64,000 nt of DNA from positions 1 to 64,000 of the forward strand of contig CAZLYK010000015.1 of NCBI GenBank assembly GCA_964563495.1. Direction: 5' to 3'. Positions 32,081 to 41,186 of this stretch are shown here, piece after piece. This DNA comes from CAZLYK01 sp964563495. GTDB taxonomy: Bacteria; Acidobacteriota; Blastocatellia; RBC074. The position numbers and the translations under genes were made by a program. Each line of letters starts with the position of its first letter. Positions within the stretch are counted from its first letter, which is position 1. The notes below the pieces were generated by a model, which had not been told where the DNA came from, did no database searches, and worked only from the letters and a program-made list of their open reading frames with translations.

Positions 32081-32124
32081 AGCCCTTTGGAGTGCGGTGG
32101 CCGGGCCGCCGCACTCCAAAGGCT
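32081..32124. repeat. Repeat family D, copy 1 (GC-rich hairpin)
   Basis: CTTTGGAGTGCGGTGGCC pairs with GGCCGCCGCACTCCAAAG around a single-base turn. The core GAGTGCGGYGGCC recurs at 52850-52933. It lies between the OlsB-like gene start and the carbonic anhydrase start. Confidence 0.88.
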
Positions 32125-32168
32125 CTGCAACTTTGAGCAGCTTTGTAAAAAGCCTGGTGACCAAAACA

Positions 32169-32915
32169 ATGAATAAACTGTTCTCATCGGTGCTTGTTGT
32201 AGCCGGACTGGCGCTTTCGGGATCAATTCTTGAGGCGAAGACGGGGCAGGTGCCGAGCGCCGAAGAGGTGATCAGGGTTCTCAATCAGGGCAACCAACGA
32301 TTCGCTTCGGGAAAGCCGACTTATCCACACGAGGGTGCCGCGCGCAGAGCCGAAGTGGCGCTCGGTCAACACCCCATGGCAACGGTCATCTCGTGTTCAG
32401 ATTCACGTGTCCCGCCCGAGATACTTTTCGATGAGGGGCTTGGAGATCTTTTTATCGTTCGGGTAATCGGAAATATTGGCGGGACGGATGAGACCGGCTC
32501 GGCAGAATACGGCGTCGAGCACCTCGAAACTCCTTTGCTGGTAGTGCTCGGCCACACTCAATGCGGAGCGGTCACGACCGCAGTCAAACACTCCGAGGTG
32601 CACGGGAGTATTCCCCCCTTGATCTCTCATATCAACCCGGCAGTCATTCGTGCTCGGCGCGCCCATCCCGGATTGAAAGGGGATGATCTGATCAACGAAT
32701 CGGTTAAAACCAATGTCTTTCAATCGATTGAGGAGCTCTTCAACCGGAGCCGGGTCATCCGGCAGAGGGTTCGATCAGATAAACTGAGGGTCGTCGGCGC
32801 TATTTACGATATCAGATCCGGTCTGGTTGAATGGATGGGAGAACATCCCAAACAGAAGCAGCTCCTGGCTCATCGTGAGAGAGTCTCTCAAAAAATAGCA
32901 GGATTAAGACGTTAA
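32169..32915 (+). CDS. Exported beta-class carbonic anhydrase
   Basis: A 248-residue protein. Residues 1-23 form a signal peptide (MNKLFSSVLVVAGLALSGS), so the enzyme should act in the periplasm. The zinc ligands and the catalytic aspartate/arginine pair are in SCSDSRVP (about 75-82) and GHTQCGA (about 128-134), both typical of beta-carbonic anhydrases, which interconvert CO2 and bicarbonate. The ATG at 32169 is used because the longer upstream frame would run through a GC-rich hairpin and has no signal peptide at its start. The last codons and TAA stop fall within a perfect hairpin. Confidence 0.92.
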   Translation: MNKLFSSVLVVAGLALSGSILEAKTGQVPSAEEVIRVLNQGNQRFASGKPTYPHEGAARRAEVALGQHPMATVISCSDSRVPPEILFDEGLGDLFIVRVIGNIGGTDETGSAEYGVEHLETPLLVVLGHTQCGAVTTAVKHSEVHGSIPPLISHINPAVIRARRAHPGLKGDDLINESVKTNVFQSIEELFNRSRVIRQRVRSDKLRVVGAIYDIRSGLVEWMGEHPKQKQLLAHRERVSQKIAGLRR

Positions 32916-32926
32916 TCCTGCTATTT
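32893..32926. terminator. Perfect 15-base-pair hairpin at the carbonic anhydrase stop codon
   Basis: AAATAGCAGGATTAA pairs fully with TTAATCCTGCTATTT around the loop GACG. It looks like a short derivative of repeat family A. It overlaps the end of the carbonic anhydrase gene and lies about 100 bases before rpiB. It lacks a true downstream U tract beyond its own ATTT end, so termination is plausible but not certain. Confidence 0.7.
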
Positions 32927-33025
32927 CCCATCTGCTGTCGAGCCTTGTCACTCCTTGAGACACCGTCTACACTTCATCTCTGCCCTCAAAGATCGGGGAA
33001 TCATGAATGATCCGGGAGCCATGCC

Positions 33026-33502
33026 ATGCGAGTTGCAATCAGTTCCGACCATGCCGGTTTTGAATTAAAACAGTCACTCGCGCCCTATCTGACCGAGTTG
33101 GGTTATGAGGTGGTGGACCTGGGCACGGACGGTTCGACGCCGGTCGATTATCCGGATTTTGCCGAGGCGATCGGTTTGGCCATTTGCGAGGGGCGAGCGG
33201 ATCGGGGGATATTGATCTGCGGCAGCGGCGTCGGTGCCTCAGTGGCGGCCAACAAGATCCCGGGAATTCGCGCCGGGCTGGCTCATGACACTTATTCGGC
33301 GCATCAGGGCGTGGAGCACGACAATATGAATGTGCTGGTCATGGGGGGACGCGTGATCGGATCGGAGATGGCGCGCGAGCTGGTTCGGGCATTTCTGACG
33401 GCTCGCTTCACGGGTGAGGATCGCCACCGGCGCAGGTTGGCCAAGATCGAGGCGCTCGAGAATCGTTATCAAAATATCAAAGGAGGGGCAAAATGCAGTT
33501 AG
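33026..33502 (+). CDS. rpiB: Ribose-5-phosphate isomerase B
   Basis: A 158-residue RpiB/LacAB-family isomerase that interconverts ribulose-5-phosphate and ribose-5-phosphate. Recognisable segments are ISSDHAGFELKQ at the N-terminus, VDYPDFAEAI and the active-site loop ICGSGVGASVAANK (about 67-80). It is the first gene of a pentose phosphate operon, overlapping gnd by 10 bases, with zwf next. GGGAGCC precedes the ATG. The length is typical for the family. Confidence 0.95.
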   Translation: MRVAISSDHAGFELKQSLAPYLTELGYEVVDLGTDGSTPVDYPDFAEAIGLAICEGRADRGILICGSGVGASVAANKIPGIRAGLAHDTYSAHQGVEHDNMNVLVMGGRVIGSEMARELVRAFLTARFTGEDRHRRRLAKIEALENRYQNIKGGAKCS

Positions 33503-34488
33503 GCATGATTGGGTTGGGCAGGATGGGCGGCAATATGGTGCGAAGGCTGATCCGTGGCGGGCACGAATGCGTAGTCTTCGATCTCAATCCGGAGAATATC
33601 AAACAGCTCGAGGGTGAGGGTGCGAAAGGCGCGAGGTCGCTCGAGGACCTGGTCGGTAAACTGGCTAAGCCCCGCGCGATCTGGATCATGGTCCCGGCCG
33701 GCGAGCCGACAGAAAAGATAGTCGATACATTATCGAGGTACATGTCCGGCGAAGACGCGATCATCGATGGAGGCAATTCGCATTTCAAGGACGATGTTCG
33801 GCGCGCGAAGCTTCTCGCTGAGAAGGGGATACATTATCTGGATGTCGGCACGAGCGGCGGGATCTGGGGAGCAGACCGGGGTTATTGCCTCATGATCGGA
33901 GGCGAGAAAGAGGTTTTTGACCGGCTTGAGCCGATCTTCAAAACCTTATCACCGGGGCGTGGCGAGATCGCGCGGACTCCCGGCCGCGATCAAAACCCGG
34001 CTGAGTTCAGCCGCACGGCCGAAGACGGATATCTGCATTGCGGACCTTCGGGTTCAGGCCACTTCGTCAAGATGGTTCACAATGGCATCGAGTATGGGTT
34101 GATGCAGGCGTATGCCGAGGGCATGGATATTATGAAAAACGCCAACTCGAAAGAATTGCCGGAGGACCTGCGCTACGATTTGAATCTGGCGGATATCACG
34201 GAGCTCTGGAGGCGCGGCAGCGTGGTCGGTTCGTGGCTGCTCGACCTGACCGCCATGGCTCTGATCGAGAACCCGACGCTGGCCAATTTCAGCGGATTTG
34301 TCCAGGATTCGGGCGAGGGGCGGTGGACGATCCAGGCCGCAATCGAGGAGGCCGTGCCAGCCGATGTGCTGGCGGCATCGTTATTCACGCGCTTCCGCTC
34401 GCGGCAAGAACACACATATGCGGAAAAGGTTCTCTCGGCCATGCGTCATAAGTTTGGCGGGCACGTCGAACGGCCGGCAGGCGGATGA
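33493..34488 (+). CDS. gnd: 6-phosphogluconate dehydrogenase, decarboxylating (short form)
   Basis: A 331-residue protein of the shorter 6-phosphogluconate dehydrogenase type (about 300-330 residues, against about 470 in the E. coli enzyme). The Rossmann start GLGRMGGNMVRRL is at residues 6-18 and the catalytic lysine segment GHFVKMVHNGIEYG at about 187-200. It produces ribulose-5-phosphate, the substrate of the isomerase encoded just upstream. The short form often prefers NAD+, which the sequence does not settle. AAAGGAGG lies at a good distance before the ATG, and the gene overlaps rpiB by 10 bases. Confidence 0.93.
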   Translation: MQLGMIGLGRMGGNMVRRLIRGGHECVVFDLNPENIKQLEGEGAKGARSLEDLVGKLAKPRAIWIMVPAGEPTEKIVDTLSRYMSGEDAIIDGGNSHFKDDVRRAKLLAEKGIHYLDVGTSGGIWGADRGYCLMIGGEKEVFDRLEPIFKTLSPGRGEIARTPGRDQNPAEFSRTAEDGYLHCGPSGSGHFVKMVHNGIEYGLMQAYAEGMDIMKNANSKELPEDLRYDLNLADITELWRRGSVVGSWLLDLTAMALIENPTLANFSGFVQDSGEGRWTIQAAIEEAVPADVLAASLFTRFRSRQEHTYAEKVLSAMRHKFGGHVERPAGG

Positions 34489-34504
34489 TAAAAGGAGCGC
34501 CTCA

Positions 34505-36025
34505 ATGATCGATTTGAATCAGGCGCCGGGACAACCGGCGGATCCGAGTGTCATGGTGATCTTTGGAGCTACCGGAGATCTGACCAAGCGCAAACTCTTC
34601 CCCGCCCTGTATAACCTGGCCAAAAGCAATCTGCTTTCGCGCGAATTCGCCATCGTCTGCACGTCGCGCACGGACCTGACCACGGAAGCATTCCGCGAAC
34701 AGATCACAAACGAGATCAAAAATTTCGCCACCAGCCCGGTCGATCCGGGTTTGTGGGACTGGTTCCTCAATCGGATCTACTATCTCGGCGGCGATGTTCA
34801 GAATCCGGAATGCTACCAGAAATTGAAGACCCTGATTGCCGAGGTCGATCAAACTCACGGAACGCACGGCAATTATTTCTTCTATCTCGCGACCTCACCG
34901 AATTTCTTTGGTGAGATCATCCGACAATTGGGCATTGCCGGGTTGGCGCACCAGGAGAACGGGCAATGGCGGCGGGTGATCATCGAAAAACCTTTTGGCA
35001 ACGATCTGATTTCCGCTCGCCAGTTGAATCACGAAATTCGCCAGGTGTTGAGTGAGCAGCAGATCTATCGGATCGATCACTATCTGGGAAAGGAGACGGT
35101 TCAGAACCTATTGGTCTTTCGTTTCGGCAACGCCATCTTCGAACCGATCTGGAATCGCCGCTACATCGATCACGTCGAGATCACCGCGGCTGAGACGGTC
35201 GGGGTCGAGAAGCGCGGCGGGTATTATGAATCGTCGGGCGCGTTACGGGACATGGTGCCCAACCACCTCTTTCAACTGGTCTCTCTGACCGCGATGGAGC
35301 CGCCGATCTCATTCGACGCCAATGCGGTGCGCGATGAACAGGCAAAGGTACTTCACGCGATCTCACCGATCCCGCTGGAAGACGTCCTGACCAGGACCGT
35401 CCGTGGACAGTACGGCGAGGGGACCTTGAATGACGAACGGGTTCCGGGTTACCGGCAGGAGCCACAGGTCGCTCCGGATTCGTCGACGGAAACCTTCGTC
35501 GCGCTCAAGTTGATGATCGACAACTGGCGCTGGGCCGGAGTACCGATCTACCTGAGAACCGGCAAGCGGCTGCCAAAACGCGTGACGGAGATCTCGATTC
35601 TCTTCAAACAGGCGCCGCTGCTCCTTTTCCGTGACACGCCGGTCGAGCGCCTGAGAACCAACCGTCTGGTCATTCGCATACAACCGGGCGAGGGAATCTC
35701 TCTCAGGTTCGGAGCGAAGATACCGGGCCCGATCATGCGTGTCGGCGCGGTCGAGATGGACTTCAATTATGTCGATTATTTCGGCAGCACCCCGAGCACA
35801 GGGTATGAGCGGTTGCTCTATGACTGTATGATCGGTGACGCCACCCTCTTTCAGCGCGCCGATATGGTCGAAGCCGGATGGAGCGTCATCGAACCGGTCC
35901 TGGATGTCTGGAAAGCTCTGCCTCCGCGAACCTTCCCAAACTACCAGGCGGGCACGTGGGGTCCGAAGGAGGCCGACGAGTTACTCGAACGTGACGGCCG
36001 TGAATGGTGGAAGATCGAAGAATAG
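34505..36025 (+). CDS. zwf: Glucose-6-phosphate 1-dehydrogenase
   Basis: A 506-residue enzyme. The cofactor loop GATGDLTKRKLFPALYNL is near residues 19-36 and the family signature RIDHYLGKETVQN near 189-201. It oxidises glucose-6-phosphate, the entry step of the oxidative pentose phosphate branch, whose next enzymes are encoded just upstream. AAAGGAG lies 9-10 bases before the ATG at 34505; the frame continues upstream inside gnd but those starts are rejected. The lactonase gene is not in this operon. A family A palindrome follows the stop. Confidence 0.97.
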   Translation: MIDLNQAPGQPADPSVMVIFGATGDLTKRKLFPALYNLAKSNLLSREFAIVCTSRTDLTTEAFREQITNEIKNFATSPVDPGLWDWFLNRIYYLGGDVQNPECYQKLKTLIAEVDQTHGTHGNYFFYLATSPNFFGEIIRQLGIAGLAHQENGQWRRVIIEKPFGNDLISARQLNHEIRQVLSEQQIYRIDHYLGKETVQNLLVFRFGNAIFEPIWNRRYIDHVEITAAETVGVEKRGGYYESSGALRDMVPNHLFQLVSLTAMEPPISFDANAVRDEQAKVLHAISPIPLEDVLTRTVRGQYGEGTLNDERVPGYRQEPQVAPDSSTETFVALKLMIDNWRWAGVPIYLRTGKRLPKRVTEISILFKQAPLLLFRDTPVERLRTNRLVIRIQPGEGISLRFGAKIPGPIMRVGAVEMDFNYVDYFGSTPSTGYERLLYDCMIGDATLFQRADMVEAGWSVIEPVLDVWKALPPRTFPNYQAGTWGPKEADELLERDGREWWKIEE

Positions 36026-36061
36026 CTCCGGCTTTCACTCAAATGAGCAGATCAAAAAAAG

Positions 36062-36167
36062 AAAATAGACAGGATTAACAGGATTTCAACCGGATTAAAC
36101 AGGATCAAAGACAAACCAGAAAAATATCCTGTTTAATCCGGTTGAAATCCTGTTAATCCTGTCTGTT
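36062..36167. repeat. Repeat family A, full palindrome
   Basis: The left arm (36062-36105) and right arm (36126-36167) pair almost perfectly, including the copy-specific inner part TTTCAACCGGATTAAACAGG mirrored on the other side. It separates zwf from the prolyl oligopeptidase gene, both on the plus strand, so it is not limited to convergent ends. Confidence 0.93.
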
Positions 36168-36193
36168 CTCTTCCTAAGATTGGAGATCAACTT

Positions 36194-38338
36194 ATGAGTA
36201 AGAATCGCGTATCCCTTCTGATCGCCTTCTGCTGCGGACTGGCTGTCTTTGCCGGCGGCGCGATCGCACAGAAATTGCAATATCCCCAAACGAAAAAGGT
36301 GGATCACACCGACAATTATCACGGCACGAAGGTCGCGGATCCGTATCGCTGGCTGGAAAACGACAACTCAGCCGAGACGGCCCAGTGGGTAGAAGCTGAG
36401 AACAAGGTCACCTTCGCCTATCTGGAGAAGATCCCTTACCGGCTGAGGGTCAAAGAGCGCCTCGAACAACTCTACAACTATCCGAAGATCGGCGCGCCCT
36501 CGAGAAAGAGTGAATACTACTTCTTCTCCAAAAACAGCGGGCTGCAAAATCAGAGCGTGCTCTACATCCAAAAAGGGTTGGACGGCGCTCCGGAAGTGCT
36601 GATCGATCCGAACAAATGGTCGGCAGACGGCACAGTCCGGCTCGGGACTTTTTCACTCTCGAAGGATGCACGATACGCCGTCGTCGGCGTATCGCGGAGC
36701 GGCTCCGATTGGCAGGAATACCAGGTCATGGAGATTGCTACGAAAAAGATGCTCCCTGACCTGATCAAATGGGTGAAGGTCTCCGGGGCGTCCTGGTCGG
36801 GCGACGGTTTCTATTACAGCCGCTATCCCGAACCCGAAAAAGGCCACGAGCTTTCGACCCGGAACGAAGACCACCAGGTCTGGTTCCACAAGGTCGGCAC
36901 GTCTCAGAGTCAAGACGAGCAGGTCTACGAAGACAAAGCCAATCCACAGCGCTTCCACGGCGTCAGCACGACCGAAGATGAACGCTTCGCCATCCTCAAC
37001 ATCTCAGATCGCGGCAAGGGCAAGAAAGGCAACTCGATCTTCTTCCGCGACCTCTCGAAAGGCGAAAAGAAGTTTACGCCGATCGTCGGAGAGATTGGCA
37101 ACGACAGCTTTGGCGTGCTCGACAATCTCGGCGACAAGTTCCTGATCCGCACCGACAAGGGGGCGCCCAATGGAAAGATCGTGATCTACGATCCGAAAAC
37201 CCTAAGCTGGTCGGACGTCCTGCCCGAAAAGCCCGAACCGATGCAAAGCGCCGGCACCGCGGGCGGTAAACTCTTCGTCACCTATCTCAAAGATGTAACG
37301 ACCCGGGCCTACGTCTACAGCCTGGACGGCAAGCTGGAGAACGAGGTCAAACTTCCCGGCCCCGGTTCGGCCGGCGGCTTTGGAGGAAATAACGACGACA
37401 AGTTTGTCTTTTACAGCTACACCTCTCTCAACTATCCACCGACGATCTTCCGCTATGACATCGCCACAAAAAAATCGACGGTCTTCCGGACGGTGGACAT
37501 TCCCGGTTTCAAGGCGGATGCTTACGAAACAAAGCAGGTCTTCTACCAAAGCAAGGACGGCACGCGCGTACCGATGTTCCTGGTTTACAAGAAGGGGTTG
37601 AAACTCGACGGCAACAATCCCACGCTGCTCTACGGGTACGGCGGATTCAATATTACGCAATCTCCCAGCTTCAACGCCCTCCGGATCGGTCTGCTGGAAA
37701 ACGGCTTCGTCTATGCTTCCGCGAACATGCGTGGTGGGGGGGAGTATGGTGAAAAATGGCACGAAGCCGGCACCAAGCTGAAGAAGCAGAACGTCTTCGA
37801 CGATTTCATCGCGGCGGCGGAATGGCTGATCGCCAACAAGTACACGTCGTCGGGGAAACTGGCTATCCAGGGCGGTTCAAACGGCGGCTTGCTGGTAGGT
37901 GCGGTGCTCAATCAACGGCCGGAGCTGTTCAAGGTCGCCATCCCTCAAGTCGGCGTCATGGACATGCTACGCTTTCACAAGTTCACCATCGGCTGGAACT
38001 GGATCGCAGATTACGGCTCGAGCGATAACCCCGAGGAGTTCAAGGCACTCTTAGCCTACTCTCCGCTCCACAACATCCGCGAGATCAGATACCCGGCGAC
38101 GCTGATCACGACCGCCGACCACGACGATCGCGTTGTCCCGGCCCACTCGTTCAAATACGCCGCGACTCTGCAGGAGAAACAGCGTGGCGACGCCCCTATC
38201 CTGATCCGGATCGAAACCAAATCCGGCCACGGCGCCAGCAATACGGCGAAACAGATTGAAGGCCTCGCCGATATCTACGCCTTCATCTTCCAGAACCTGG
38301 GCGTCACCCCGAAGTTTGCCAGTATGGCGAAAAATTGA
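36194..38338 (+). CDS. Secreted prolyl oligopeptidase (S9A family)
   Basis: A 714-residue serine peptidase. The signal peptide is MSKNRVSLLIAFCCGLAVFA with a likely cut after AIA near residue 25. A seven-bladed propeller occupies about 90-440 and an alpha/beta hydrolase domain follows. The catalytic serine is in GGSNGGLLVG (about 560-569), the aspartate in DHDDRV (about 641) and the histidine in SGHGAS (about 677). It cleaves short peptides after proline. The signal peptide places it in the periplasm or outside, which suggests peptide scavenging. It is monocistronic and ends immediately beside the convergent small membrane protein gene. Confidence 0.95.
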   Translation: MSKNRVSLLIAFCCGLAVFAGGAIAQKLQYPQTKKVDHTDNYHGTKVADPYRWLENDNSAETAQWVEAENKVTFAYLEKIPYRLRVKERLEQLYNYPKIGAPSRKSEYYFFSKNSGLQNQSVLYIQKGLDGAPEVLIDPNKWSADGTVRLGTFSLSKDARYAVVGVSRSGSDWQEYQVMEIATKKMLPDLIKWVKVSGASWSGDGFYYSRYPEPEKGHELSTRNEDHQVWFHKVGTSQSQDEQVYEDKANPQRFHGVSTTEDERFAILNISDRGKGKKGNSIFFRDLSKGEKKFTPIVGEIGNDSFGVLDNLGDKFLIRTDKGAPNGKIVIYDPKTLSWSDVLPEKPEPMQSAGTAGGKLFVTYLKDVTTRAYVYSLDGKLENEVKLPGPGSAGGFGGNNDDKFVFYSYTSLNYPPTIFRYDIATKKSTVFRTVDIPGFKADAYETKQVFYQSKDGTRVPMFLVYKKGLKLDGNNPTLLYGYGGFNITQSPSFNALRIGLLENGFVYASANMRGGGEYGEKWHEAGTKLKKQNVFDDFIAAAEWLIANKYTSSGKLAIQGGSNGGLLVGAVLNQRPELFKVAIPQVGVMDMLRFHKFTIGWNWIADYGSSDNPEEFKALLAYSPLHNIREIRYPATLITTADHDDRVVPAHSFKYAATLQEKQRGDAPILIRIETKSGHGASNTAKQIEGLADIYAFIFQNLGVTPKFASMAKN

Positions 38339-38656
38339 TTATTGGTCTTCTTTCATCAGTGCGTAGGCGATCACGCCTACGCACAAACCCATAAAGACAC
38401 TGAGCAATAGGTTGTCAAATTTGCTCGGGATGTAATCAGTCACCAGGCCAAAAATGAAGGCCATAAAAGCACCGGTGAAACCGTGCACAATTGCGGCTGA
38501 GATCAAATCCAATTTTGACTCGCGGGGCTTGGAATCTTCCAGGGGTTGAACGAATTCGACAGGGTCACTCGTGACGGGTTCAGAAGAAGAAAAGCGTGTC
38601 TCTTCAATACTGGTGTCAGTCCTGAACACAGGACGGACAAACGATTCTACTTGCAT
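38339..38656 (-). CDS. Small membrane protein of unknown function
   Basis: A 105-residue protein whose first 50 residues are polar and acidic and whose last 55 contain two hydrophobic helices (about 51-70 and 80-99). I do not recognise a family. Its stop codon touches that of the convergent prolyl oligopeptidase gene with no gap. It is followed upstream by a spacer of about 220 bases. It is probably a real gene because of the coherent membrane pattern and ordinary codon use, but there is no functional evidence. Confidence 0.6.
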   Translation of the reverse strand: MQVESFVRPVFRTDTSIEETRFSSSEPVTSDPVEFVQPLEDSKPRESKLDLISAAIVHGFTGAFMAFIFGLVTDYIPSKFDNLLLSVFMGLCVGVIAYALMKEDQ

Positions 38657-38836
38657 CTCTCAACTCCTTAATCTTCTCGTGAGGTCAGGCAGGGGGCACT
38701 CAGGCAGGGCACGTTTTGAATAGGCCCTATTTATACTCCGAGACAGATAATTTTTCCAGACCGCTTTTCATTTTTAATTATTCCGGAATGGCGGCAATTT
38801 GTGCTATATCTTCGCCACGGCGCGGTTTTAATGAAG

Positions 38837-38859
38837 AAAATAGGCAGGATTTCAGCGGG
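38837..38859. repeat. Repeat family A, degenerate arm
   Basis: AAAATAGGCAGGATTTCAGC resembles a family A arm with substitutions. It lies just ahead of the DUF1501 gene; if translation began at the ATG at 38831 the element would be inside the coding region. Confidence 0.5.
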
Positions 38860-38878
38860 TTTCAGTTTCAAGCGTTCT

Positions 38879-40237
38879 ATGTTCCGACTCGATGCAGAAA
38901 AACCAGTGAGTTTTTGTGATGGTTTACGCCGGCGGGATTTTCTGCACGCCGGTGCGCTCTCATTTCTGGGTTTGGCCTTACCCGACCTCTTTGCTTTGAA
39001 AGCCAGGGGGGCGATCAGAGCCGACAAAGAGATGAGTTGTATCTTTCTCATGCTGGTTGGAGGTCCAAGCCAGGTCGACTGTTGGGATATGAAACCCGGC
39101 GCTCCGGCTGAAATCCGCGGGCCTTACAGACCGATCAAAACGAATGTCCCGGGAATCGAGATAAGTGAGATCTTTCCGCGCACGGCCGGTCACGCCGATA
39201 AATTTGCGCTGGTTCGCTCGATGTATCACACAGCCGCAGCCGTTCACGACACGGGACACCAGATGATGCAGACCGGTCGTCTATTTGAGGGAGGCATTGA
39301 GCATCCCCACCTCGGGTGTGTCCTCTCAAAACTGCGCGGCCCGCGTGGTGAAGTGCCCCCCCACGTCCTGCTGCCGCGACCGATCGGCAAGACCGGGGGC
39401 AATCTGCCTCACGGGCAGGATGCCGGGTTTCTCGGCGAGCAGTTCAATCCGTTCGTGCTCAGCCCCGATTCACCGGTGCCGGATACATTGCCGCCCGAGT
39501 ACATCTCGGCCGTGCGAGTCGACCGGCGAGAGCGCTTGCGAAATATGATCGACGGAGCCGTCAAAGACTTCGAGACCGGCGCCGGCGCCGGCTTGCTCGA
39601 CGATAACTTCCACCAGGCCTACACCCTCATGTCATCAGCCGGGATGCGAGAGGCTTTCGATCTGGGCAAAGAACCAGAAGGGCTCAAAGATCGGTACGGG
39701 CGCAACCGATTCGGGATGAGCTGCCTGCTGGCGCGCCGCCTGATCGAGCGGGGTGTCCGCTTCGTGACGGTCAATATGTTCGAGACGGTCTTCCGGGAAA
39801 TCACCTGGGATATTCACGGCTCGGCCCCTTTCAGCCCTATCTCGTCTTATCGGGATCTGGTCGGACCGATGTTCGATCACGCTTATGCCTCGCTTCTCGA
39901 AGATCTTGAAGAGCGAGGGCTGCTCCAGAACACTTTGGTGGTCGGGACGGGTGAGTTCGGCCGAACGCCAAAGATCAACCCTGCGGGCGGCCGCGATCAC
40001 TGGCCGCAATGCTGGACAATGCTCTTCGCCGGCGGCGGGGTGAAAGGCGGGCAGGTGATCGGATCCTCAGACGAAATCGGCGGGTACCCGAAAGATCGGC
40101 CGACAACGCCCGGCGAGGCGGCGGCAACCATACTCCACGCTTTGGGTATCGAGTTGGAGACTGAGTTGCCGGGATTAGATGGGCGATCGGTCAGAGTTGT
40201 CGAAGAGGGAGTCAATCCGATCTACGAATTGTTCTGA
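38879..40237 (+). CDS. DUF1501-family Tat-exported protein
   Basis: About 452 residues. A twin-arginine signal (GLRRRDFLHAGALSFLGLAL, about 16-35) indicates export in folded form. The body matches the DUF1501 group, which has a sulfatase/phosphatase-like fold; family segments such as LVGGPSQVDCWDMKPGAP, HDTGHQMMQTGR, VVGTGEFGRTPKIN and GGRDHWPQCW are visible. Such genes are abundant in Planctomycetes and Acidobacteria, usually next to DUF1553/DUF1549 cytochrome-like genes; here none is adjacent. Function is unproven. The ATG at 38879 is chosen to keep the repeat outside; the ATG at 38831 is a possible alternative. No clear ribosome site is seen. Confidence 0.85.
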   Translation: MFRLDAEKPVSFCDGLRRRDFLHAGALSFLGLALPDLFALKARGAIRADKEMSCIFLMLVGGPSQVDCWDMKPGAPAEIRGPYRPIKTNVPGIEISEIFPRTAGHADKFALVRSMYHTAAAVHDTGHQMMQTGRLFEGGIEHPHLGCVLSKLRGPRGEVPPHVLLPRPIGKTGGNLPHGQDAGFLGEQFNPFVLSPDSPVPDTLPPEYISAVRVDRRERLRNMIDGAVKDFETGAGAGLLDDNFHQAYTLMSSAGMREAFDLGKEPEGLKDRYGRNRFGMSCLLARRLIERGVRFVTVNMFETVFREITWDIHGSAPFSPISSYRDLVGPMFDHAYASLLEDLEERGLLQNTLVVGTGEFGRTPKINPAGGRDHWPQCWTMLFAGGGVKGGQVIGSSDEIGGYPKDRPTTPGEAAATILHALGIELETELPGLDGRSVRVVEEGVNPIYELF

Positions 40238-40354
40238 AAGCTTGATCTGGTGATCCGATCGAGCGACGGCTTGGAATGCATGATAAAAAAACCGAGCAGA
40301 ACTGATTTTGGCGTTGGAAATAAAACACGCTACAATCACGCCTGAGGTAGAGAA

Positions 40355-41050
40355 ATGACAAATTCGCCGTCAGTCGAAGAACAACTGAGAGAGTGGATCG
40401 ATCAGCTCGCGCCGGAACATAAGCAGATATTGCTGGCCATGCTGGCGGAAGACGACCGCCTCAAGCGCTCGACGAGGCTGGATTTCGCGACCGCTCAGTT
40501 GCGGCGCCTCTGCTCCGGGCGGGACCTTGATTGGGACGCCATGTCCGAGGGGGAGCGCGAGAATTTCCTCGACAACCTGATTCACGAAACTGAATTGTAC
40601 GCCACCCAAATCGGGAAATCCCCTGTCATTGCGATCGACCCTTGCTACCACTGCGGGCACGAGATGACGCCGAGCGATCTCTATCGAATCTATTTTGGAG
40701 AACGACCGCCAAGCACGGAGAGGTCACTGGCCAAGCTGGTCGTGCTCGATGTCGATGTCGATGCGCAATACCCTCTCGCCTGCGACGGTGAAATCACGAT
40801 CGGTCGATTGGATCCTCATCGCGGCATTCGCCCGGAAGTGGATCTTTCGAAATTCGATCCGGCTTCCCGTATCTCACGACGCCACGCGAGGATATCAGTG
40901 CGCGGCAACCAATTTTTCATCGAAGACCTGGGCAGCGCCAATGGGACGATCGTTAATGGACGAATGAGGCTTCAGCCCCAGGAACCATATCCGCTCGCCA
41001 ACGGGGATGTCGTCAAGATCGGTGAAACGACCCTCAAGTTTGTCGGCTGA
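40355..41050 (+). CDS. FHA-domain protein with N-terminal helical region
   Basis: A 231-residue protein. The C-terminal part (about 125-231) is an FHA domain, which binds phosphothreonine, with the conserved ISRRHARISV and DLGSANGTIVNG segments. The N-terminal 85 residues are helical and charged. A CYHCGHEM segment (about 96-103) may bind a metal. The phospho-partner and kinase are not encoded nearby. It is monocistronic, with a family A remnant between it and the amidohydrolase gene. Confidence 0.85.
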   Translation: MTNSPSVEEQLREWIDQLAPEHKQILLAMLAEDDRLKRSTRLDFATAQLRRLCSGRDLDWDAMSEGERENFLDNLIHETELYATQIGKSPVIAIDPCYHCGHEMTPSDLYRIYFGERPPSTERSLAKLVVLDVDVDAQYPLACDGEITIGRLDPHRGIRPEVDLSKFDPASRISRRHARISVRGNQFFIEDLGSANGTIVNGRMRLQPQEPYPLANGDVVKIGETTLKFVG

Positions 41051-41061
41051 CGAATAATCAT

Positions 41062-41077
41062 AGACAGGATTTGGCGG
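41062..41077. repeat. Repeat family A, short remnant
   Basis: CATAGACAGGATTTGG preserves the outer end of a family A arm. It lies between the FHA and amidohydrolase genes. Confidence 0.45.
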
Positions 41078-41186
41078 CGAAAGGACTGGGGGACGGGGCG
41101 ATTGGGCGATTGATGATTCAATCTCGCCATCCCCCCGTCTGTTTGCCTCCAGAAAACCGAGCCATGACATTGAATCAGGAGGACCA

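Noticed and set aside
32097..32168. Upstream extension of the carbonic anhydrase gene
   Set aside because: It would read through the family D hairpin and hide a clean signal peptide that begins at 32169.
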